Below, one piece after another: positions 7,506 through 15,358 of a stretch of DNA of 22,500 nucleotides (its first letter is position 1; each line of letters starts with the position of its first letter). Origin of the DNA: Paulinella micropora (taxonomy: Eukaryota > Cercozoa > Imbricatea > Euglyphida > Paulinellidae); the NCBI GenBank assembly GCA_019918135.1, contig WBZZ01003766.1, positions 20,001-42,500 on the forward strand, written 5' to 3'. Below the pieces are notes generated by a model that worked only from the letters and a program-made list of their open reading frames with translations, was not told the DNA's origin and did no database searches. Both the position numbers and the translations under genes were made by a program.

Positions 7506-8408
7506 TTACAAGTTTGTCATATCTCTGTCCTTGTTTAGTCGTAATATTGTGGAAAAATTCTTTCTAAATTGGGCTGTTCTATCGCTGACTGTGTTATTGA
7601 TTGCCAGAAACGAATAAGGTTCGGCCGTAGCATACTTAACCATATTGTAAAATTCTTTTTTGGTTAGAAACGGGCTCTCATACTCATCTGCTAATCTATC
7701 AAGTTCGCTCCTCCTCACTCCGTTAAAAATAATCATCCAATGGCAATTAATTCTTACTCGTCGCGGAAGTTGTGTATAACTTTGAGTTGCGACCCACACG
7801 GATACTTTGGCGTGTGTTGAAGCAAAGAATAACTCGGTAAGCACTTCTGATTTAAGAAAAGTCTTACTTTGTGCTATGTCATCCAATAACAATAATATTT
7901 TTGGTGCTTTCTTAAACCCTTTAGTTTTAATCAGTTCTTTTTGTTTAGTCAATATTTCGCGCATTAACTCAGGTCTATCTTCTTTGATTATGTCTTCTTT
8001 TTTTAACTTGAGAGTGTCTTCCAAGATTGGACACGGGCTTAAACAAAAGACAACTATTCTATCGTAAAATCCTTTTAGCATATTTTTCTTGGCAAGAAGA
8101 TTACAAATCATAACTGATTTACCTCCGCCAGTGCTGGCGCATATAACCATAGTCCCCATTGCGGGCAATATTCCTTCTTCTTGAATAGGAAGCAGTTTGA
8201 CACTATCTCGTTGTGTTTTGATCGGTTGTATTTCTAAGTCATTATGAAATTTAGGGGGCTTCTTGTTTTCTATTTCTGTTATTACTGGCCTGTCAATAGT
8301 AAATTCCTCGTGTGCTTTTTCTATGTTAGTTTTCTCCAGATTTTGTTGTAAAAGTGTTTTTCGTGGCAACTTGTTTGCTATTAATCCTTTATGTATAGAT
8401 TTAGGCAT
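7506..8408 (-). CDS. Genome-packaging ATPase (FtsK/HerA, A32-like)
   Basis: The 300-residue protein has all expected P-loop motifs. Walker A is ICASTGGGKSVM with Lys97-Ser98. Walker B is KILLLLDDIAQ with Asp176-Asp177. A sensor Gln lies in VWVATQSY (Gln209), followed by an arginine cluster PRRVR. Length and order are those of the A32-type packaging ATPases of PLVs, virophages and NCLDVs. It would pump viral DNA into the preformed capsid. The gene lies 11 bp after the 1008-aa virion protein gene and before the basic Pro-rich gene, all on the minus strand. The ATG at 8408 is preceded by an ATAATATAG box that overlaps the end of the upstream gene. Confidence 0.93.
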   Translation of the reverse strand: MPKSIHKGLIANKLPRKTLLQQNLEKTNIEKAHEEFTIDRPVITEIENKKPPKFHNDLEIQPIKTQRDSVKLLPIQEEGILPAMGTMVICASTGGGKSVMICNLLAKKNMLKGFYDRIVVFCLSPCPILEDTLKLKKEDIIKEDRPELMREILTKQKELIKTKGFKKAPKILLLLDDIAQSKTFLKSEVLTELFFASTHAKVSVWVATQSYTQLPRRVRINCHWMIIFNGVRRSELDRLADEYESPFLTKKEFYNMVKYATAEPYSFLAINNTVSDRTAQFRKNFSTILRLNKDRDMTNL

Positions 8409-8414
8409 GTCTTA

Positions 8415-8424
8415 CTATATTATG
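8415..8424 (-). promoter_or_regulatory. ATAATATAG box before packaging ATPase gene
   Basis: The minus strand reads CATAATATAG, six bases before the ATG at 8408. It overlaps the last codons of the upstream 1008-aa gene, so if it is used, the ATPase has its own promoter inside the structural block. Confidence 0.4.
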
Positions 8425-11400
8425 GGTTTTGAAAATAGTTTGGATTGTATTTGTAATTATCATATTCTGCTCCGAATGGTTGTGGTGGCGAAGCATAATT
8501 GTAGAAATAAGGCGAGTAAGGACTGCCAAAAGCATAATTGCTAGGCGGATTGACAAGTGGCTTGAAATCTCTTCTTTCTGGACGAGTTTGGACTTGTCGC
8601 GGGATTTCCGCTGAGAAGTTTCGTGTTAGTTTCCTTTTCATTTTTGGCAATTCTCGTGTCTCTCTCATTCGTTGTTGAATAACGGCTCTATTGTATCTAT
8701 TTAGCATAAAATTGTTGTTTGTGTTGTTGTAGATTGTGTTATCTAACAATTCAAAATCATTTTTAGTTGCTAGCACACGATCCTGTCTCTGTTCATTACC
8801 TTTAATAAGTGGATTAGTTTTTGAAGTGCCGATACCTCCATTTTGGTCGCTTGGCATAAGAAAACGGATAAGTGCCATTAAGTCTTCTCTTTCATCCTCG
8901 GGAGATTTGCCCATAATTTTATCAACAAGTTTATCAATGCTTCTCATACTATCTACCATTTGGTCATTGGCGCCATTTTGCTCTTCTTCGTTTTTTAGAT
9001 CAGTCTGTGGCTGTGGCGGTTGGACTGGCTCTTCAACAAATCCGCCTGTTCTTGGCACTAGTGGCACTGGCAATGGTGCGGGTGCGGGTGTCGCTGTTGG
9101 TTCTGGAACTGGCGTTGCTTGCGGTGGTGCTGGTTCAGGAGCAGGTGTTAGACCTTTAGGTGTTGCCTTTTCAAATTCCGAATCCTTCAATTCTAAATCT
9201 TCTAATTGCTTCATTTGTTCTGGTGTCAATTTACCCCTCACTTCTTCATAAATTCTCTTATCTAATACATCATCTACCTCTGCTATATCTGACTTACTAA
9301 CCCCTTTGTTTAATGCTTGCCTTATGGCCTTTTCCCATCCGACTTTTGGATCGTCATAATCTGACAACGTCAAATATATTTTCTTTCCAGTTTTATTTTT
9401 TAGCATATTAACAAAACCCTTTAAGTGCCTTACTTGGGATGTCTTATCTTGAAGTATATCCAAGTTATTACCAAGTCCGATTGGCTCCATGGGTGCTACT
9501 ACCATTTCTGTTTGATTTGGCGTGGGTTGAACCTCAACAATTATTTCCTTCTCTATATCTGCTGAAGTATTTTTTTCATTCATTGTATTTATTTTTTCTA
9601 TAAAATTATTAATTGTAGTTTCATTTGCTGGTGCGATAAGAGAGTATCCTTTCACACCATCCGCTTTTTCTTGTGATTTAACCATTTGATTGAACGAATT
9701 TACCAATTTTTCATATTGTTTGCTAAATGTAGCAGGATTGACTATTTTATTTACTTTAAAGTTAGTGTCTTTATCAAAACCGCCCACATTATTCATAACC
9801 CCAATCATAGAATTTAATGTTTGATCTACATTGTATATAAAAGCATCGTATTTCGTATCTGGAGGTGTTAATTTAATAGTTTTCCAGAATTTCATAGCAT
9901 CTAAGTATGAAACTCCACTACGAACTCTTCCTTGTGCTTGTAAGGCCATTTTAGATATATCTGCTTTTGAAAGCATTGAATTGTAATTGTCAGAAATAGT
10001 TTTGGCGACTTCGGCCGTAGCCAATCCATTACTCGTTAAATACTCTGTTATATTAGTAATTCTTTCAAAGTATCGTTGGTCGGCGAAGTTTTGGACATTT
10101 TTATCACCAGTAGCATACAATAGATCGTGTTCAAAAGCAATCAAATCCAAAGTGTCTGCTGGTAAAATGTAAGGAAACTTACCACGAGTTCTATCTTCTA
10201 ATTGGAGACGATTTTCTACTCGTGTGGCGGGGCCATTATAATTGCTTCCATCGGTATGAAATCGTTCTTCTTCCAATTTAATAATAGCATCTGGTTGAGC
10301 AGTCCATATGTTATATGTGTGCTTTAGAAATTCCCAAAAAGCAACCGCACTCGCAGTTTCAACACCTCTTTTAAATGTATTCCATGCGAACAATGTTGAT
10401 ACTTGTATGCCTACTCTTCTCATCATATCCCGAAACACATAATCACCAATTCTTTGTTGTCCCACCGCCATTAAACGAGGGTTAGGTGGAGGCAACCCTG
10501 GCGGTGCTTCATTTCTTGCTAATGCTTCTAATGCCATTCTGAAAGACTCCGCACCCGATCTTCCCATTACCGCGGTAGTCATGGCACGAATTTGAGGATG
10601 ATTAGCAGTAACAGTTAATAAGCGATTCCACACCAATCTGCTCACACTAAAACGACCCAGTCTTGTAGCGGTATCCAGTATTCTACTTAATCTAGGACTC
10701 ATAATTATATCTTGAATACTTTTAATAATGGCATCTACAAGTCTTGTCGTATCTCTCTGATTACCTGTTAATCTTGGCATAAGTGTTTTGAGTTCCTCCC
10801 CTATCTTTGCTTCAATCAAAGCATTCTCGGGGTTTTTCTGTTCATATTCTAATCTGTTTTGTTCCCATTCTTTTAAGTCCCGTGCCTGCCATTGTTTGTT
10901 TTCCCTCTTCGCTGATGCTTTTATTTCATTTCTGCCTTTTTCCAATAAATGTGTTAGCCCATCACGAGTAAGTTTAACAAGTGTTTTTTTTTCTTCTTCC
11001 GTGTATCCCCAACGGTTCGTTAATTGCTCTATATCTCTATTCATTTGTTCAATATCTCTGTTTATATAATCAATATTCCATATATCAAGACCACCTGCTT
11101 TAATGGCAAGTCTATTTGCTTGTTCTTCTATGGAAGCATTACCATATTTGGTTTCAAATTCTTCAATGTCAAAGTCAATTTCATTTCTGAGATGTTCCTT
11201 TAATTCATTCAAATTCATTTTGTAGTATTTTTTTGATACTAAATTCTGGTTCAATGTTTTTATCTTGTCCTTCAATTTTTCTATCGTTGGATCATCGTCT
11301 GTTTCTTCGTAAGTTAGAGCATCTAATATTCTATCCGCCCTCTTTAATTCATTTGCCTTTGCCGTAATAAATTCTTTGGACTGACCCTTATGTTCTCTTC

Positions 11401-11446
11401 TGACTTCATTGTAATAATCAAACCATTTTTTTTCTTGAAACCACAT
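8420..11446 (-). CDS. Large virion protein with parvovirus-type phospholipase A2 motif
   Basis: The 1008-residue protein has, in order: a charged coiled-coil-rich N-terminus (1-230); a helical middle with possible amphipathic or hydrophobic segments near 345-380; and a phospholipase A2-like segment at 401-460. That segment has Y403-N-G-P-A as the calcium loop (pattern YxGxG, last Gly replaced by Ala), LPAD at 428-431, the catalytic HDxxY as H440-D441-L-L-Y444, and ADQ at 455-457. More helices follow, then a Pro/Ala repeat linker (768-798) and a Tyr/Pro/Asn-rich tail. In parvoviruses a similar capsid PLA2 opens the endosome, and PLA2-like domains are reported in some adintoviruses. Here it may break a host membrane during entry. 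It is the first gene of the minus-strand structural block. The PLA2 call is by motif only. Confidence 0.75.
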   Translation of the reverse strand: MWFQEKKWFDYYNEVRREHKGQSKEFITAKANELKRADRILDALTYEETDDDPTIEKLKDKIKTLNQNLVSKKYYKMNLNELKEHLRNEIDFDIEEFETKYGNASIEEQANRLAIKAGGLDIWNIDYINRDIEQMNRDIEQLTNRWGYTEEEKKTLVKLTRDGLTHLLEKGRNEIKASAKRENKQWQARDLKEWEQNRLEYEQKNPENALIEAKIGEELKTLMPRLTGNQRDTTRLVDAIIKSIQDIIMSPRLSRILDTATRLGRFSVSRLVWNRLLTVTANHPQIRAMTTAVMGRSGAESFRMALEALARNEAPPGLPPPNPRLMAVGQQRIGDYVFRDMMRRVGIQVSTLFAWNTFKRGVETASAVAFWEFLKHTYNIWTAQPDAIIKLEEERFHTDGSNYNGPATRVENRLQLEDRTRGKFPYILPADTLDLIAFEHDLLYATGDKNVQNFADQRYFERITNITEYLTSNGLATAEVAKTISDNYNSMLSKADISKMALQAQGRVRSGVSYLDAMKFWKTIKLTPPDTKYDAFIYNVDQTLNSMIGVMNNVGGFDKDTNFKVNKIVNPATFSKQYEKLVNSFNQMVKSQEKADGVKGYSLIAPANETTINNFIEKINTMNEKNTSADIEKEIIVEVQPTPNQTEMVVAPMEPIGLGNNLDILQDKTSQVRHLKGFVNMLKNKTGKKIYLTLSDYDDPKVGWEKAIRQALNKGVSKSDIAEVDDVLDKRIYEEVRGKLTPEQMKQLEDLELKDSEFEKATPKGLTPAPEPAPPQATPVPEPTATPAPAPLPVPLVPRTGGFVEEPVQPPQPQTDLKNEEEQNGANDQMVDSMRSIDKLVDKIMGKSPEDEREDLMALIRFLMPSDQNGGIGTSKTNPLIKGNEQRQDRVLATKNDFELLDNTIYNNTNNNFMLNRYNRAVIQQRMRETRELPKMKRKLTRNFSAEIPRQVQTRPERRDFKPLVNPPSNYAFGSPYSPYFYNYASPPQPFGAEYDNYKYNPNYFQNP

Positions 11447-11468
11447 TTTTTATCTGCTATAATATAGG
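11447..11468. promoter_or_regulatory. Divergent promoter with TATAATATAG
   Basis: Only 22 bp separate the ATG of the 1008-aa gene (minus) from the ATG of the 73-aa gene (plus). The spacer holds CTATAATATAG at 11457-11467, which is nearly the same on both strands, so one box can serve both directions. Confidence 0.5.
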
Positions 11469-11690
11469 ATGGAAAATAAAAAGGAAAAAAGTAAAGACGA
11501 GGAACAACTGGAGGAACTAGAACGGCTTGGAAAGGAAATTGACCAAATCCGCATCACTCAGAACTTAGTAAATAAAAACCCTGCCGTTTTTAGAAAACCT
11601 CAAAATATACTTTACCGCCTGCCACTGACGGATAAGCAACGTGAAGCGATTTACAATAATATAATTAAACAGGAAGGTAAAGCGGGCTAA
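11469..11690 (+). CDS. Hypothetical charged small protein
   Basis: The 73-residue protein has a Lys/Glu-rich start (MENKKEKSKDEEQLEELERL) likely to form a coiled coil, then IRITQNLVNKNPAVFRKPQ and LPLTDKQREAIYNNII. No family is recognised. It leads a plus-strand trio (11469, 11698, 11981) with gaps of 7 and 19 bp, so the three are probably co-transcribed from the divergent promoter. Confidence 0.55.
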   Translation: MENKKEKSKDEEQLEELERLGKEIDQIRITQNLVNKNPAVFRKPQNILYRLPLTDKQREAIYNNIIKQEGKAG

Positions 11691-11697
11691 ATATATA

Positions 11698-11961
11698 ATG
11701 GGACTACGAGATAAAGCCTTGTCATTAGGTGCGACAGACTTCGGCGAGAGTAAGGTAAAAGGAAAAAAGTATTATGTCGTCTATAACGGCCGTCGTATCA
11801 ACTTTGGTGCATCTGGTTATTCAGATTATACCAAACATCAAGACGAAGCCAGACGAGAAAGTTATCGTGCCAGACATCAAGCAATTAAAACGAAGGATGG
11901 AAAGCCCGCGTATTTAAATAAAAACCAACCCGCATATTGGGCATATCACTTACTTTGGTAA
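11698..11961 (+). CDS. Conserved small basic protein of giant-virus type (DUF5754-like)
   Basis: The 87-residue basic protein shows KVKGKKYYVVYNGRRINFGASGYSDYTKH, here split as the strands KKYYVVYNGRRINFG (24-38) and SGYSDYT (40-46). Then come DEARRESYRARH and an ending KNQPAYWAYHLLW. This order (KxYxVxYxGxxIxFG, YxDYTxHxDxxRRxxYxxRH, WxxxLLW) is a recurrent small protein family in NCLDVs and PLVs. I believe it is annotated as DUF5754, but the label is from memory. The function is not known; the size and charge suit a nucleic-acid-binding virion protein. The start at 11698 lies 7 bp after the previous stop. Confidence 0.75.
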   Translation: MGLRDKALSLGATDFGESKVKGKKYYVVYNGRRINFGASGYSDYTKHQDEARRESYRARHQAIKTKDGKPAYLNKNQPAYWAYHLLW

Positions 11962-11980
11962 ATTATGAATATTATAATAT

Positions 11981-12232
11981 ATGTTGTTAATATTCGTGCT
12001 TGTGTGGTCTGTGTTAGGTCGAACTGCCTGTGATTTTTACTCACGATACTCAGAAAAAAAGAATGAATCGTGTGTTTATTGTATAAAGCAAGGAATAGAA
12101 ACTAAATTTACATGTGTTTTCATAAATAACGGAAATAATATGTGTCGTAGTTTTGATGAAGCCATTCCGCTAATCTATGCGGGTGATAGTTCTTGGTATA
12201 AAATACACTTATACGAATGTGATAATTTATGA
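11981..12232 (+). CDS. Small secreted or membrane-anchored Cys-rich protein
   Basis: The 83-residue protein begins with a hydrophobic segment MLLIFVLVWSVLG that can act as a signal peptide or anchor. About six cysteines follow (C17, C31, C34, C45, C54, C79), which could form disulfides outside the cell or in the ER lumen. No family is recognised. It ends one base before the stop of the convergent Cys-rich gene. ATTATAATAT directly precedes the ATG. Confidence 0.5.
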   Translation: MLLIFVLVWSVLGRTACDFYSRYSEKKNESCVYCIKQGIETKFTCVFINNGNNMCRSFDEAIPLIYAGDSSWYKIHLYECDNL

Positions 12233-12233
12233 T

Positions 12234-12458
12234 TTAATTCAACCACTCCGTCCAAGGTTCTGGATGAGTAATCGGTTCAGGTTTTTTTTCCGACATTATA
12301 CACAGCAAACAATATTTCTGTTTATTCATATGGACACATATTTCATTATTAACATTCTTTTTTTTGCGACAGGAATCACATTCTTTACACAATTTCCATT
12401 TTTTACATATAAAAAATATGGGAGGATAGAAGATTTTGCACGAATGGCAATACTTCAT
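12234..12458 (-). CDS. Small zinc-finger-like Cys-rich protein
   Basis: The 74-residue protein has cysteines at 4, 7, 18, 24, 27, 30, 41, 50 and 53. They are arranged as CxxC pairs (C4HSC7, C24KEC27, C27DSC30, C50LLC53) around FYPPIFFICKKWKLCKEC. CHSC-x10-C-type small proteins are common in giant viruses and suggest zinc ribbons for nucleic acid or protein binding. The ATG at 12458 is preceded by AATATAG. It is preferred over the longer plus-strand frame across the same bases because of the regular Cys pairs. Confidence 0.6.
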   Translation of the reverse strand: MKYCHSCKIFYPPIFFICKKWKLCKECDSCRKKKNVNNEICVHMNKQKYCLLCIMSEKKPEPITHPEPWTEWLN

Positions 12459-12460
12459 TA

Positions 12461-12470
12461 CTATATTATT
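12461..12470 (-). promoter_or_regulatory. AATAATATAG box before Cys-rich gene
   Basis: The minus strand reads AATAATATAG two bases before the ATG at 12458, matching the box before the penton and ATPase genes. Confidence 0.35.
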
Positions 12471-12481
12471 ATTATTTTAAT

Positions 12482-12841
12482 TTACTTCTTACCACCCCCA
12501 GAACTTGGAGAAGGTAAAACGATACCGACCATCAACGAAATGAGCCCCACATAGACATTAGTTTGATTACAATCAAGATTATGGTTAGAAAGTTTTACGA
12601 TCGCTAACGAGACTATAGCAATGATGATCGCCATTTGAAATAAGTATTTAATTAATCTGCTATCCGTTTTTTTTGTCATACAACAGCAGTCCCAACTATC
12701 GGTGTATTCATGCTCTATCTTTTTTTCTTCGTTCTTTAGTTCCGCGGAGATAACACGAGACTTTAATTCTGGAGTTAGTTCGCCATCCGCTATATCAATA
12801 ATATGTGGCGATATATGAAGTCGCGTATTATTGCTGGACAT
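12482..12841 (-). CDS. Two-helix membrane protein
   Basis: The start is taken at the ATG 12839-12841; a frame open two codons further begins with TTG. The 119-residue protein has a soluble acidic N-terminus, a CCC motif (WDCCC) and two membrane segments, LFQMAIIIAIVSLAIVKL and VYVGLISLMVGIVLP, ending in PSPSSGGGKK. A short two-helix membrane protein with a LPSP-type tail recurs in PLV and NCLDV genomes. An inner-membrane or virion role is possible, but I recognise no named family. Its start overlaps the end of the S74 fiber gene by 14 bp on the same strand. Confidence 0.6.
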   Translation of the reverse strand: MSSNNTRLHISPHIIDIADGELTPELKSRVISAELKNEEKKIEHEYTDSWDCCCMTKKTDSRLIKYLFQMAIIIAIVSLAIVKLSNHNLDCNQTNVYVGLISLMVGIVLPSPSSGGGKK

Positions 12842-13403
12842 TATCAATAACGGACACTCTGATTTCTGCTAGTTGCTTAGATAGATCTTCTATAATAAGC
12901 AAGAGATTATTATTTTGTTTTTCTAAATTATCTACCCTATCTCGGACATGTCCGAGATTATCTGACAATTGTTGAACGGCCTTAATTAACGGGGCGATAA
13001 ACTCGGAATAACCTATACCATAACCGACATCACCACTATCAACACATTTAACATCTTCTGGATTAACACTCACACCTTTCAATTCGTATTCCGCTCTTTG
13101 CTTTGGACAGGGAACCATAATTGTTTCTTTTATAAAACCGCCAAAATCTAGCATATCCATTTCTGTTAGTATTTCTTCTAATTCCTGTGCTATTAAGCCA
13201 GTCCTACATTTCTTTTTGTCATCAATCATACGATAGCAAACTGGATTTAACTTATTAATAAAATCTAAGCCTAAACATTCCTTTATATCTTCTTTTTTTC
13301 TCTTGTCTGAATATTGAATTGGATTAGACAATACCCATAATTGTCCATCGCTGCTTTCAATGACATTAAAGCAGTATTTGAACCATTCTCCCATATGAAC
13401 CAC
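12828..13403 (-). CDS. Fiber C-terminus: S74 intramolecular chaperone domain
   Basis: This intact open part of the broken fiber gene carries the S74 (endosialidase-type) chaperone. It shows NPIQYSDKRKKEDI, which starts the domain with the usual SD-x-R-x-KE-x-I pattern, and LNPVCYRMIDD. GLIAQELEEIL follows, then YSEFIAPLIKAVQQL and a C-terminal coiled coil (QLSDNLGHVRDRVDNLEKQN). In known fibers this domain drives trimer folding and then cuts itself off at the Ser of the SD motif. The ATG at 13403 is not a real start; the frame joins the upstream fiber near 13,345. It overlaps the membrane protein gene downstream by 14 bp. Confidence 0.8.
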   Translation of the reverse strand: MVHMGEWFKYCFNVIESSDGQLWVLSNPIQYSDKRKKEDIKECLGLDFINKLNPVCYRMIDDKKKCRTGLIAQELEEILTEMDMLDFGGFIKETIMVPCPKQRAEYELKGVSVNPEDVKCVDSGDVGYGIGYSEFIAPLIKAVQQLSDNLGHVRDRVDNLEKQNNNLLLIIEDLSKQLAEIRVSVIDNVQQ

Positions 13404-13921
13404 TCGTTGAAGAATATTACTCTAAATCTAATAGCATAAGAAGTTAATCCTCCACCTCCTCCTGCTGGTGCTGTTCCTCCACTTAATGATTTATTTGCCC
13501 CAGACTGGCTCATATAAATCCCCAGTTTGAATCTCCAATGTCCCACATAAATATTCCTCTCGCATTCGTCCCGTCTGTTTGTCCTTGAATTGCTATTTTT
13601 AGCCCCATTAGTTGATGCTGATGCCGTTGTTAGTGTTCCTGTGTATGTAATTCCCGCATTTGCCGTTATTAATCCGCTCGCCGTTAATGTTGTTGTCGAT
13701 ATACCCGCATTTGCCGTTATTAATCCACTCGCAGTGATCGTAGTTGTTGATACACCAGCACTAGCCGTTATTAATCCTTTTGTCATAAAGTCCGTTTGCC
13801 GTTTAATGACATTAACAATTGTTCGGAAGAGTTCTCCATATAAAACCATCAGTGGAAACATTGCTAACTCTAAATCTAACGGCGAAAGAAGTAAAATCGT
13901 TACCAGCAACGGCTGATGCAC
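13283..13921 (-). pseudogene. Fiber fragment: 17-aa repeats and head modules
   Basis: This open frame is part of the broken fiber. Its middle has three copies of a 17-residue unit of the type GLITANAGISTTTLTAS. Both ends are in the wrong frame: the first 45 or so residues and the stretch NSNSRTNRRDECERN are out-of-frame readings of the duplicated head module, whose correct frames appear in the neighbouring readings. SGANKSLSGGTAPAGGGG and SYAIRFRV mark the second module in frame. It is not an independent gene. Confidence 0.6.
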
Positions 13922-14052
13922 TCCACTGCTAGAGATTTATTGGCTCCAGATTGTGCCATATAAATACCATAATTTGTATTGCCAGTGTCCACAAAATATT
14001 CCTCTCGTATTACCTCCATTAGTATTTCCTTGTATGACTATGCTAGAGCCCC
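13375..14052 (-). repeat. Two tandem copies of a fiber head module
   Basis: Copy A lies at about 13,805-14,052 and copy B at about 13,375-13,606, offset by about 446 bp. Both encode an IQGxTxGxNxRGIF start, then YMxQSGANKSL, then an xFAVRFRV/xYAIRFRV strand and FIWEN with LMSL. Copy A in frame shows IQGNTNGGNTRGIF and YMAQSGANKSL; copy B shows IQGQTDGTNARGIF and YMSQSGANKSL. Each copy has several single-base indels at different places. Confidence 0.7.
13640..13790 (-). repeat. 51-bp tandem repeat (17-aa fiber shaft unit)
   Basis: GCCGTTATTAATCC occurs at 13662, 13713 and 13764, exactly 51 bp apart, and the bases between are similar. The translated unit is of the type GLITANAGISTTTLTAS. A diverged further copy lies near 14,050-14,100. 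The repeat period is a multiple of three, as expected for a coding shaft repeat. Confidence 0.8.
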
Positions 14053-15031
14053 TGTCGCTGTTAATAATCCGCTTGCGGTTAGTGTCGTTGTTGATATACC
14101 GCATTGCCGTTATTAACACTCGCGGTTGCTGTTGTTGTTGATATACCAGCGGTTGAAGTAATTGTTGTTCCCGTTATTGTTCCGCCATTCGTTATGTTGT
14201 TTGAGTTCATATCTAAAGCACCATAAAACCGCATACCGCCAGCATTGTTAAAACGGACAATGTCGGACGAAGCACTTTTATTATCCAAAAGTTTTGAAAT
14301 ATAAAGACCTGCTCCTTTTACATCAGATGCTACATTCGTGAATACATAACCTCTTTGGTTAGCGGTTCCACTTGTAGCAGTATTTAGAGTAAATAAGAAA
14401 TACTGATAATCTCCTGATGTCTGTGAAAAGAATATGTCTCCTCCATTTTGGTTTAATATTCTCGCCCCATTATATGTTATATTTCCACCATTAGTGATAT
14501 CCGATTATTAAAATCAGCATTGTTCGTTAAAGTTAGATATTTTATCACAGTGCTCGCCCATTAAATGTTTTGCTTCCTGTTATGGTTTGGTCCTGTTGTA
14601 TATTGCCACGTAAATTGTATCAGCATATCTTTTATTCGCTCCGTCTGTTGATAATGTCGGAGTTCCAAGGTTGGCTATTTTGCTACTATTACAATCTAGC
14701 CCGAAGCATTTACCCAACCGACTATCGTCCCGTCAATAATAAAACTTATTTTTTTCGCAGAAATTTCAAAGTTGTAATATGTCGCAGTTTTCATATCCAA
14801 ACTAGCAATTGACCCAATATTGCTGTGGAGTTGAAAACCACGAATGTGCCTTTGTTGTAGCATTTATTGAATTTCCCGTTATTTCAAGACCACTGCTATA
14901 TGTCTTAATTCCTGCTATGGTTTGGTTTCCTGTTAGTTTCACATTTTGTCCGTCTAATGTATCCACATACGTTTTATTAGCCCCGTCCGTTGTTGCTGTT
15001 GGTGTGGCTAAGTTTGTAATTTTTCTGTTGT

Positions 15032-15358
15032 TTAAAGATAGTGTGTGCCCGTTGCTGTCGCTATTACATTATCCCCAGCATATAAATCAACATATGAACC
15101 TGTTATTTGTATTGGATAATAGCCAGCGGTTGCTATTTTTTGTGCCACAATCTCTCCTATATTTGTCGCCGTATCAAAGGCAATACCGATACCATCAAAA
15201 GCGGCTGGACCAGTAGCACCCCGCACTTCTATTGTTGAAGTAAATTTTTTATTTCCTGCTATGGTTTGGTCTCCTGTTAGTTTTACGACCGAAGTATCAA
15301 GAGTAGAAACATCCACACCATCAACAAGATTAACATTTGTTATGCTTTGGCTTTTCAT
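15032..15358 (-). pseudogene. Fiber fragment (shaft repeat 3-4 region)
   Basis: This open piece of the broken fiber begins inside a shaft repeat (MKSQSITNVNLVDGVDVS). It continues through VVKLTGDQTIAGNKKF and a strand-rich stretch with IPIQ/YPIQITGSYVDLYAGD, and ends in GTHYL by a frame loss near 15,045. The correct frame carries on as LSLNNRKITNLATP and DGANKTYVDT. Not an independent gene. Confidence 0.65.

Noticed and set aside
8736..9251. Plus-strand Ser/Gly-rich frame of 171 codons
   Set aside because: It is opposite the Pro/Ala linker of the 1008-aa protein; the Gly-rich text is the complement of Pro codons.
12177..12554. Plus-strand 125-codon frame with aromatic hydrophobic runs
   Set aside because: It lies opposite the Cys-rich gene (12234-12458) and the membrane protein end and overlaps the previous gene; no family-like pattern.
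13640..13790. 51-bp regular repeats considered as a CRISPR array
   Set aside because: The units are contiguous, nearly identical through their length, have no unique spacers and encode a 17-aa fiber unit.
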